Below, one piece after another: positions 1-6,340 of a DNA stretch of 6,340 nucleotides. The DNA is taken from the NCBI GenBank assembly GCA_030150085.1, contig JASLGJ010000162.1:1-6340 (forward strand). The letters are read 5' to 3'. Each line of letters begins with the position of its first letter. The stretch's first letter is position 1. Origin of the DNA: Candidatus Elarobacter sp. Lineage in GTDB: Bacteria > Vulcanimicrobiota > Vulcanimicrobiia > Vulcanimicrobiales > Vulcanimicrobiaceae. The position numbers were made by a program, and so were the translations under genes. The notes under the pieces are model-generated. The model was not told the origin of the DNA and ran no database searches. It saw nothing but the letters and a program-made list of their open reading frames with translations.

Positions 1-3000
1 GCCGCGTACTCGCGCTGGGCCGCGTTGGGCGGCGCGGACGCGGCGAAGTAGCCGCCCCCGGCCAAGCTCTCCAGCTCCTCGCGCAGGCGGCCGGGGCGCG
101 AGAGCGAGTCCTCGTCGTTGGTGAAGTCGGCGGTCAGCCGGCCGCGCAGTGCGAGCGCTTGGGCGCGCACCTCGCGCAGCGCGCCGGCCAGCTCGGCGCT
201 CGCGCCGCTGGCGCGCTGCGGGACCGAGGCGGCGTAGGCGTCGAGCCGGTTGAGCGCCGCGTCGAGCGCGGAGAACTCGGCCATGTGGCGGGCGGTGAAG
301 TCGTGCGCGGCCTGGTAGTCGGCCAGGCTCTGGCGCGCGCGCGGGTCGGGCTCGACCCGCAGCGGCGCCGAGAAGGTGCGGCCGTTCAGCACCACCCGCA
401 CGGTGTAGCGGCCCGGCACGACCGGCGGGCCGGTGCGCGGCCCGGCGTACTCGTCCTTGGCCGCGCCGCTCCAGCGCACCGGGCCGTCCTCGCGCAGGTC
501 CCACGCCAGGCGGTTGATCCCGGCGAAGTTCGTCACCAGCGGCACCTCGCGCTCGTTCACGCGGGTCGTGCCGGCGATGTGCCGCACCACCCACCCGCGC
601 GCGTCGAGGATCTCGAACGCGGGCGGGCTCGCCGCGGGTGCCGCCTGGTAGAAGGAGATCAGCGCGCCGCCGGGCGGGTTCTTGCCGGCGTAGCGGGTGT
701 AGAGCCCCTGGTCGTCGGCGTGCAGGCTGAACGCGTACGCGGTGCGCGGGGCGAACAGCATCGCGCCGGCCGCCTCGGCCTGCGGGAGCTGCTGCAGCGG
801 CGTGAGGTCGTCGAGCACGTAGAGCGCGCGGCCGTGCGTGCCCAGGATCAAGTCGTTCCAGCGCGGCTGGATGCGGATGTCGTAGGTGGCGACCGTCGGC
901 AGCCCGAGCGCGGGCTTGCGCCAGTGCGCCCCGTCGTCGTACGAGAGCCAGAACGAGTTCTCCAGCCCCAGGTACACCAGGTGCGGGTTGCGCGCGTCGG
1001 CCCGGATCGCGCGCGCCTCCTGCGGCGGCAGCCCGTCGGCGATGCGCGCCCAGCGCGCGCCGTAGTCGTGCGTCACGAAGGCGTAGGGCGCGTGGTCGCC
1101 CAGGTAGTGGCGGTCGATCACGGCGTAGGCCGTGCCGGGGGCGAGCGGCGAGGGCGAGACCATCTCGGCCCGGCCGTCGGGCGGCACGCCGGGCGGCGTC
1201 ACGTCGCGCCAGTGCTGGCCGCCGTCGCGGCTGAGCTGCACCAGGCCGTCGTCGGTCCCGACCCACAGCTCGCCCTTGGTCCTGGTCGAGGGCTCGATGT
1301 CGAGGATCGTGCCGGTCGCCTCGGCGCCGGTGTTGTCGAGCGCGAGCGGGCCGCCGGCCGCGATCTGGTGCGCCTTGTCGTTGCGGGTCAGGTCGGGCGA
1401 GATCGGCTTCCAGGTGCGCCCGCGGTCGCGCGACGCGAACACGACGTTGCCGCCGAACAGCGCGGTGCGCGGGTCGAACGGATCGAACGCGATCGGCGAG
1501 TCCCAGTTGAAGCGGTACGGCAGCCCGGCCGGCGCGAACGCCTGCGCGTCGGTCGCGACGTAGGCCCGCGCGCTCGTGGTGCGGTGCGCGGCGCGGTCGT
1601 AGACGATCAGAAAGCCGTTCTGCGCGTCGGCCCAGACCAGGTTGGGATCGCGCGGGTCGGGCCAGGCCCACTGCCCGTCGCCGCCCACGACCCGCTCCCA
1701 GGCCTCGTCGGGAATGCCGTCCGGGCGCAGGCCGTTCGAGGGCCCGCAGAAGCCGCTGTTGTCCTGCAGCCCGGCGCACACGCGGTACGGCGTCCCGTCG
1801 TCGTAGCCGACGTGGTAGACCTGCCCGATCGGCAGGTTGCGCGAGAACGACCAGGCCGCACCGCCGTCGAGGGTGAGCGCGTAGCCGCCGTCCTCGCCCG
1901 CGATCAGGCGCTTGGAGTCGTCGGGCGCGATCCACAGGTCGTGGTAGTCGACGTGCACGCCGCGCGCGATCGGCTTGAACGTCTTGCCGCCGTCCTTGGA
2001 TTCCGAGAGCTCCTCGGAGACGCCGTAGACGTGGTCGGCGTCGTTCGGATCGACCCGCACGTGCGAGAAGTAGAAGAAGCGCTGGTCGACCAGGGTGTTC
2101 TTGGTCATCAGCTTCCAGCTCGCGCCGGCGTCGTCGGAGCGCCACAGGATGCCGTCGCTCTTGGACTCGATCAGCGCGTAGACGCGGTTGGGCTGGGACG
2201 GCGCGACGGCCAGGCCGATGCGCCCGGTCAGGCCCTCGGGCAGGCCGTGCCCGGCCAGCCGGTTCCACGTCCGGCCGCCGTCGGTCGACTTCCAGATCCC
2301 GTCGTCGGGGCCGCCGGACGAAAAGGTCCAGGGCTTGCGCTGGAACTGCCAGATGCCGGCGTAGAGCACGGCCGGGTTCTTGGGGTCGGCGACCAGCTCG
2401 GAGACCCCGCTGCGCGGGCCGACGTAGAGCGTCTTGGCCCAGGTCTTGCCGCCGTCGGTGGTGCGGTACACGCCGCGCTCGGGCGAGTCGGCGAAGGCGT
2501 CGCCCAGCGCCCCGACCAGCACGGTGTTGGGATCGCGCGGGTCGATCACGACCGAGGCGATGTACTTCGTCTGGGCCAGGCCGAGGTTGGTCCAGCTCTT
2601 GCCGCCGTCGGCGGAGCGGTACACGCCGTCGCCCCAGGTGACGTCGTTGCGCGGGTTGGTCTCGCCCGTCCCGGCCCACACCACCTCGTGGTTCTTCGGG
2701 TCGATCGCGAGCGCGCCGATCGAGGCCACGTTCTCGTGCTCGAACACCGGGGCCCAGGTCGCGCCGCCGTTGACCGTCTTCCAGATGCCGCCGCCGGCCG
2801 AGCCGAGGTAGTACAGCTTCGGGTCGCCCGCGACGGCCGGTCCGATCTCGCGGAAGGCGAGCCGGTTGTAGGGCGGGGTGGGCGAGGGCGCGGCCGAAGC
2901 CGCGGCGCCCGGCGAGCCGGACGGCAGCGGGCGCGCGGCCGGGTTCGCTTCGGGCGAGGTCTGGGCGAGCGCGAGCGCGCCCGCGGAAGAGACGAGCAGC

Positions 3001-3035
3001 GCCGTCAGGGCGGCGCGCAGGAACGAACGGAGCGT
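1..3035 (-). CDS. Secreted BNR/Asp-box beta-propeller protein (VPS10/sortilin-like, 'glycosyl hydrolase' family), C-terminus off the window
   Basis: The minus strand is open for 1011 codons without a stop and leaves the window before its stop codon. Residues 1-24 form a signal peptide: arginines at 3 and 7, a hydrophobic core, and an ALA|Q-type cleavage site. A Pro/Ala/Ser-rich linker runs to about residue 53. Eleven Asp-box-like motifs (S/T-x-D-G-G-x-x-W) follow, their closing aromatic at residues 94, 148, 199, 257, 307, 353 (Phe), 395, 542, 609, 662 and 705. Between the seventh and eighth lies a family signature, G-L-Q-D-N flanked by Cys420 and Cys430, possibly a disulfide. THGRALYVLDD near 732-742 and WDLREDGP at 845-852 match the family's propeller end and C-terminal sandwich; a helical tail follows. 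Propellers of this type are extracellular or periplasmic. The hydrolase name rests on fold similarity, and I see no proof of catalysis, so substrate and function are unknown. No ATG, GTG or TTG exists in frame between the upstream TAG and the mature domain. I placed the start at ACG 3035-3033, 7 bases after AGGAG. Confidence 0.9.
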
Positions 3036-3042
3036 GGCGGTT

Positions 3043-3047
3043 CTCCT
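3043..3047 (-). promoter_or_regulatory. Shine-Dalgarno AGGAG for the propeller gene
   Basis: On the minus strand AGGAG is followed after 7 bases by ACG and then by the codons of a textbook signal peptide. This placement fixes where translation should begin, although the codon there is not a standard start. No other in-frame start competes. Confidence 0.7.
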
Positions 3048-3114
3048 CGCGGGTCGTGAGCCGAAGCGACGAACCTACGAGGGAATGCCGAGACGTCCTG
3101 TTCGGCCCGGCGCT

Positions 3115-3312
3115 CTAGCCCGGGTAGCGGCGCGGGTTGATCACCACGACCGCGCCGCGGCGGCGCTGGAACAGCTTCCAGACGAACAGCGCGCCGACCA
3201 CGATGGCCGCGACGAGCGCCGCGAAGATCACGATCTTGAGCACGAACGCCAGGATGACCAGGGCCACGATGCCGGCTGCGACCAGAGCCGTGAGCCGAAT
3301 GAACAGTGCCAT
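3115..3312 (-). CDS. Small hydrophobic membrane protein, 65 aa, function unknown
   Basis: I do not recognise this protein as a named family. It starts with ATG preceded by GGGAG four bases upstream and ends with TAG. Residues 4-25 and 27-47 are almost entirely Ala, Val, Leu, Ile and Phe, broken by Lys26. This suggests two short membrane helices or one long kinked hydrophobic stretch. A basic cluster QRRR at 49-52 would lie on the cytoplasmic side, followed by a short tail with NPRRYPG. The composition is unlike a chance frame: basic residues are confined to the ends and to the putative turn. The gene points the same way as the propeller gene, with about 80 bases between them, so co-transcription is possible. 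The gap holds the propeller's ribosome site and no convincing terminator. A small inner-membrane protein is the most that can be said. Confidence 0.7.
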   Translation of the reverse strand: MALFIRLTALVAAGIVALVILAFVLKIVIFAALVAAIVVGALFVWKLFQRRRGAVVVINPRRYPG

Positions 3313-3316
3313 GATG

Positions 3317-3321
3317 CTCCC
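3317..3321 (-). promoter_or_regulatory. Shine-Dalgarno-like GGGAG for the 65-aa membrane protein
   Basis: GGGAG lies four bases upstream of the ATG on the minus strand. It supports this ATG as the start and the small frame as a real gene. Confidence 0.5.
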
Positions 3322-3393
3322 ACGTACCGGCCGCCCGGGGACCGTGTTTCAGCCCGCGACGGTGTCCGGCAGGGTCGGACGGCGGGGGGACGC

Positions 3394-3422
3394 TTGCATT
3401 TGCGGCCGCCGGGGCGTACCCT
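3394..3422 (+). promoter_or_regulatory. Possible sigma-70-type promoter for the YjfB-like gene (and perhaps the helicase)
   Basis: TTGCAT (3394-3399) and TACCCT (3417-3422) are separated by exactly 17 bases. Each hexamer matches 3 of 6 consensus positions. They lie in the divergent gap, in a local AT-richer patch of otherwise extremely GC-rich DNA. The predicted transcription start near 3429 would leave a leader of about 3 bases before ATG 3432, or about 36 bases before the internal ATG at 3465. This is a pattern match only. Confidence 0.35.
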
Positions 3423-3431
3423 AGGCGCATC

Positions 3432-3599
3432 ATGGATGTGGGTGGAGTCCCTGCCGCCGGGACGATGGACATCGCGGCGAACGGAACCTCGGCGGTCGCG
3501 CTGAGCGTGCTCAAGGGCACCGAGCAGCTCGCCGCGGACGAGATGACCCGGCTGCTGTCGTCGCTCGGGGTCGGCGGCAACGTGAACGCCTCGGCCTAA
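3432..3599 (+). CDS. YjfB-like putative motility mini-protein, 55 aa
   Basis: The short frame ends with TAA and encodes 55 residues. From the internal Met12 it reads MDIAANGTSAV, then ALSVLKGTEQLA, then a Leu/Met-rich amphipathic segment (DEMTRLLSSLG) and a short Gly/Asn/Ala tail. This order resembles the small YjfB-like family (Pfam 'putative motility protein'): an N-terminal MDI, a central 'SVLK' helix, and a second helix rich in Leu and Met. Family members are about 50-65 residues long and their function is poorly known, with 'motility' inferred from genome context. The similarity is from memory and the protein is short, so the name is tentative. The start is uncertain: ATG 3432 is the longest choice, but the family normally begins at MDI, which favours ATG 3465 (44 aa). 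Neither has a strong ribosome site. No flagellar genes are in the window. The helicase follows after 56 bases on the same strand. Confidence 0.55.
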   Translation: MDVGGVPAAGTMDIAANGTSAVALSVLKGTEQLAADEMTRLLSSLGVGGNVNASA

Positions 3600-3606
3600 C
3601 GGCCTG

Positions 3607-3620
3607 CCCGCCTCGGCGGG
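3607..3620 (+). repeat. Small GC hairpin after the YjfB-like gene
   Basis: CCCGC (3607-3611) pairs with GCGGG (3616-3620) around a CTCG loop, 8 bases after the TAA stop. No T-run follows, so it is not a convincing intrinsic terminator. It could protect the 3' end, attenuate read-through into the helicase, or be a chance result of high GC. Confidence 0.35.
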
Positions 3621-3623
3621 AAG

Positions 3624-3637
3624 CGAACGCGCGTTCG
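3624..3637. promoter_or_regulatory. Perfect 14-bp palindrome upstream of the helicase, possible operator
   Basis: CGAACGC followed directly by GCGTTCG is a perfect 14-bp palindrome centred 25 bases before the helicase GTG. The symmetry stops cleanly at both ends. Such a site could bind a dimeric repressor in the helicase leader. It could also extrude as a stem, but with no loop it is better read as a protein-binding site. No regulator gene is in the window, so the role is inference. Confidence 0.35.
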
Positions 3638-3655
3638 ACCAACTAGCGCCATTCC

Positions 3656-6340
3656 GTGGATGGCGCCTTTTCCGCGTTGCACCCCGTCGTCGGGACCTGG
3701 TGCGACGAGCACCTGCAGACCGCGACCCCGCCGCAGGCGCAGGCCCTCCCGCTCGCCGCCGGGGGCGCGCACGCCCTGATCTGCTCGCCGACCGGAACCG
3801 GCAAGACGCTGGCCGCCTTTCTGCCGGTGATGTCGCGCCTGGCCGAGCTGCGCGACGCCGACGAGCTGCTGGCCCGCACCTACTGCGTCTACGTCTCGCC
3901 GCTGCGCGCGCTGGGCTACGACGTCGAGCACAACCTGCGCCGCCCGCTGCGCGAGATGGGCCTGCTGGAGCGGCCCAACACCGAGCGGGCCCGGGTCCGC
4001 CGCGGGCGGGTGCGCGAGACCCACGTGCGGACCGGGGTGCGGACCGGCGACACCCCGGTCGAGGAGCGGCGCCTGATGATGCGCCGCCCGCCCCACGTGC
4101 TGCTCACCACGCCCGAGTCGCTCGCGCTGCTGGTCGCGATGGACTCCTACCGCAAGGGCCTCAGCCACGTCGAGACGGTGATCGTCGACGAGGTCCACGC
4201 CCTGGCCGGGACCAAGCGCGGCGCGCAGCTCGCGCTGCTGCTGGAGTCGCTGGCGGAGCTGACCCGCGCGCCGCTGCGCCGGGTCGGGCTGTCGGCCACG
4301 GTCGCCCCGCTGGAGCGCGTCGCGGCCTACCTGGCCGGCACGGAGCGGGCCTGCGAGGTGGTCGACTGCCGCGGCCTGCGCGAGCTGCGGCTCGACGTGA
4401 CGGCGCCCTTCGCGGGTGCGATGGCGCCGCTCGCGCAGTGCGCTCGCACCGCCTACGCGCTGACCCGGGACGTGCGCTCCACGCTGGTGTTCTGCAACGT
4501 GCGCAGCCAGGCCGAACGGGTCGCCCACGAGATGGAGGCGGCGGGCGAGCCGGCGGCCGAGATCGCGGTCGCCGGCGACGTTCCGCAGCCCTCGACCGAG
4601 AAGCGCGACCGGCGGATCGGGGTGCACCACAGCGCGCTCGAGCGCAACGTGCGCCACCGCACCGAGGCCGAGCTGCGCGGCGGCAAGCTGCGCACCGTGG
4701 TCTGCTCGACCTCGCTGGAGCTGGGGGTCGACATCGGCTACGTCGACCGGGTGCTGGTGCTGGGCGGCGCGCGCGGCATGACGCCGACGCTGCAGCGGGT
4801 CGGGCGGGCCGGTCACCGCCCCGGCGCGGTCGCGAGCGGCGTGGTGATCGCGCAGGACCGCGACGACATCGTCGAAGCGGCCGCGACGCGGCGCTGCATC
4901 CGTGACGGCGTGCTGGAGGAGATCGTGGTGCCCGACGCGCCGCTCGACGTGCTCGCGCAGTGGCTGGTGGGCCTGTGCGCGCCCGACAACCGCGTCGCGC
5001 TCGCCGACGCGCTCGCGCTGGCCCGCCGCGCCTATCCGTTTCGCGCGCTGGCCGAGCGCGATCTGCGCGCCTGCGCGGCGTACTTGAGCGGAGGCGGCGC
5101 GGGACCCGACGAGGCCCACGTGCGCCGCATCGGGATGGACGGCGAGGCGGTGTACGGCCTGGGGCGCGAGCCGTCGAGCGCGTACTTCGAGAACGTCGGC
5201 ACGATCCCCGACGAGCAGACCGTCGCGGTCGCCGGGGCGGGCGGGCACGGTATCGGCCGGCTCGACGAGAGCTTCGCCGCGAGCCTGCGCGAGGGCGACG
5301 TGATCCTGCTCGAAGGGCGCACCCTGCGGGTCAAGGAGGTCGGCCCGCGCGGTCTGCGGGTCGAGCCGCACGCCGGCCGGCCGACCGTGCCGAGCTGGAG
5401 CTCGCACATGCGGGGCGTCCCGCGCGAGCTGGCGCGCGAGATCGACGCCTTGCGCAACGGCGTCGCCGGCGCCCTGCGCGACGGGACGCGCGCGGCCCTG
5501 GCGTACCTGAGATCGCGCTACGGCCTGGAAGGCGTGGAAGCGGCGCACGTGGTGCGCTACGTCGCGCAGCAGCTCGCGCTCTCCGCCATGCCGGCGGCGG
5601 GCCGGCCGGTGATCGAGCTCTACCGCATGGACAAGCGCCAGACCGCAGTCTTCCACACCATGGCGGGCCGGCGCGTCAACGAGACGCTGGCGCGGGTGGT
5701 GGGGGCGCGGCTGCACGCGCGCCACCGCGTGTCGAGCACGCTCACCAGCGACGACGGCGGGTTTCTGGTCGGCTTGCCGGCGCGCAAGGCGGTGCCCGAC
5801 GCGGCCTGGGCGGCGCTGCTGGGCGCGGACGGCTTCGAGGCCGACCTGCTCGCCGCGCTGCGCGCGGGCGCCATGCTGCGCCAGCAGTTCCGCTACGTCG
5901 CCAACACCGGCCTCTTGGTGCTGCGGCGCGCCGGCGGGCGCTCGATCCGGGGCGGCGCGCTGCGCTGGAACGCGGCCAAGATCTTCGATCGCCTGTGGGA
6001 GGCCGAGCCCGACTTCCCGCTGATCCGCGAGACGGTCCGGGTGGTGACGCGCGAGCTGCTCGACGCCCCCGGCGCGCTGGAGTATCTCGAAAGCCTCGAA
6101 GGCGAGCCGCGCGTGCTGCACCCGGCCGCCGCGACCCCGTTCACCTTCGGCGTGGTCACCTCGTCGTTCAGCGACTCGGTGGTGATGGACGACCGCACGA
6201 GCATGGTCGAAGCGCTCCACGAGCGCGTGCTCGCCATGCTCGGCGAAACGCCGGAAGAGGAGATCGACGTGCTCGCGCGAGCCGCGAACGCCGCCGACGG
6301 CGGCGATGCGGACCACGCCGACGCCCGGCTTGGCAAGGCC
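3656..6340 (+). CDS. Lhr-type superfamily 2 ATP-dependent DNA helicase, C-terminal end off the window
   Basis: The frame is open from GTG 3656 to the right edge (895 codons, no stop). A TAG lies nine bases before the GTG and no other start fits between, which fixes this start; no good ribosome site is visible. RecA domain 1 (about 1-215) holds a Q-motif-like TPPQAQ (24-29), Walker A SPTGTGKT (44-51, Lys50), TTPES (151-155), the Walker B DEVH box (178-181) and SAT (213-215). RecA domain 2 (about 216-410) holds TLVFCN (276-281), STSLELGVDIG (351-361) and the arginine-finger motif QRVGRAGHR (380-388). A winged-helix region follows, then the Lhr/DEAD-associated segment with AYFENVGTIPDE (509-520) and, near the end, FGVVTSSFSDSVVMDDR (831-847). 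Lhr proteins translocate 3' to 5' on single-stranded DNA and unwind duplexes or RNA:DNA hybrids in repair. The PPHVLLTTPES context and the late FSDSVVMDDR block look closest to archaeal-type Lhr rather than the 1500-residue enterobacterial Lhr. Probably only a short tail is missing. Confidence 0.93.
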   Translation, partial: MDGAFSALHPVVGTWCDEHLQTATPPQAQALPLAAGGAHALICSPTGTGKTLAAFLPVMSRLAELRDADELLARTYCVYVSPLRALGYDVEHNLRRPLREMGLLERPNTERARVRRGRVRETHVRTGVRTGDTPVEERRLMMRRPPHVLLTTPESLALLVAMDSYRKGLSHVETVIVDEVHALAGTKRGAQLALLLESLAELTRAPLRRVGLSATVAPLERVAAYLAGTERACEVVDCRGLRELRLDVTAPFAGAMAPLAQCARTAYALTRDVRSTLVFCNVRSQAERVAHEMEAAGEPAAEIAVAGDVPQPSTEKRDRRIGVHHSALERNVRHRTEAELRGGKLRTVVCSTSLELGVDIGYVDRVLVLGGARGMTPTLQRVGRAGHRPGAVASGVVIAQDRDDIVEAAATRRCIRDGVLEEIVVPDAPLDVLAQWLVGLCAPDNRVALADALALARRAYPFRALAERDLRACAAYLSGGGAGPDEAHVRRIGMDGEAVYGLGREPSSAYFENVGTIPDEQTVAVAGAGGHGIGRLDESFAASLREGDVILLEGRTLRVKEVGPRGLRVEPHAGRPTVPSWSSHMRGVPRELAREIDALRNGVAGALRDGTRAALAYLRSRYGLEGVEAAHVVRYVAQQLALSAMPAAGRPVIELYRMDKRQTAVFHTMAGRRVNETLARVVGARLHARHRVSSTLTSDDGGFLVGLPARKAVPDAAWAALLGADGFEADLLAALRAGAMLRQQFRYVANTGLLVLRRAGGRSIRGGALRWNAAKIFDRLWEAEPDFPLIRETVRVVTRELLDAPGALEYLESLEGEPRVLHPAAATPFTFGVVTSSFSDSVVMDDRTSMVEALHERVLAMLGETPEEEIDVLARAANAADGGDADHADARLGKA

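Noticed and set aside
922..2790. Recurring similar DNA patches (CCGCCGTC next to CCA) along the left half
   Set aside because: These are the repeated Asp-box motifs of the propeller blades, not a DNA-level repeat array or CRISPR.
159..3059. 966-codon open frame on the plus strand across the propeller gene
   Set aside because: It shares codon register with the minus-strand propeller gene and encodes an Arg/Val/Ala/Gly-rich sequence with no domains. High GC removes stop codons on the opposite strand.
3087..3106. Weak hairpin GCCGA/TCGGC downstream of the 65-aa membrane protein
   Set aside because: The stem is only 5 bp with a 10-base loop and no T-run, so it is not credible as an intrinsic terminator.
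3364..3380. Inverted repeat GTCCG/CGGAC with a 7-base spacer, upstream of the putative promoter
   Set aside because: Five-base arms are expected by chance at this GC content. The position is suggestive for an operator, but the evidence is too thin.
3005..3580. 191-codon minus-strand frame covering the mini-protein and membrane-protein region
   Set aside because: It overlaps two better-supported small genes, has no recognisable domain and has shadow-like composition.
3700..4905. 401-codon plus-strand frame inside the helicase
   Set aside because: It is the helicase sequence read out of frame, rich in Arg, Ala, Gly and Pro with no motifs.
3596..6316. 906-codon open frame on the minus strand across the helicase
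   Set aside because: It is a low-complexity Arg/Ala/His/Gln-rich product antisense to a helicase with every SF2 motif in order, a GC-driven shadow.

Overview
This is a very GC-rich bacterial window with strong G/C at third codon positions, which is why long open frames also appear antisense to the real genes. No rRNA, tRNA or other taxonomic marker is present, so the source can only be guessed. A secreted Asp-box propeller protein, a YjfB-like mini-protein and an archaeal-type Lhr helicase together would fit a high-GC soil or environmental lineage such as Eremiobacterota (WPS-2), Acidobacteriota or Gemmatimonadota. That placement is inference only.

Layout. The left half (1-3035, minus strand) is one large secreted protein of the BNR/Asp-box, VPS10/sortilin-like beta-propeller family, often labelled 'glycosyl hydrolase' in databases. 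Its C-terminus runs off the left edge. It has a clear signal peptide and a good Shine-Dalgarno sequence, but no ATG, GTG or TTG at the expected start; an ACG sits exactly where the start should be. Just upstream on the same strand (3115-3312) is a 65-residue hydrophobic membrane protein. A divergent intergenic region of about 120 bases follows, with a plausible sigma-70-type promoter pointing right. Next come a 55-residue mini-protein resembling the YjfB 'putative motility protein' family (3432-3599), a 56-base gap holding a small GC hairpin and a perfect 14-bp palindrome, and a large Lhr-type superfamily 2 helicase (3656 to beyond the right edge).

The genes do not form an evident pathway. 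The minus-strand pair concerns the cell envelope or secretion. The plus-strand pair may share the promoter before the mini-protein, but no functional link between the mini-protein and the helicase is visible. I found no mobile element, CRISPR array, RNA gene or obviously new defence-type system. The points most worth a second look are the non-canonical start of the propeller gene, the palindrome in front of the helicase, and the archaeal-like character of the helicase, whose next gene lies outside the window.
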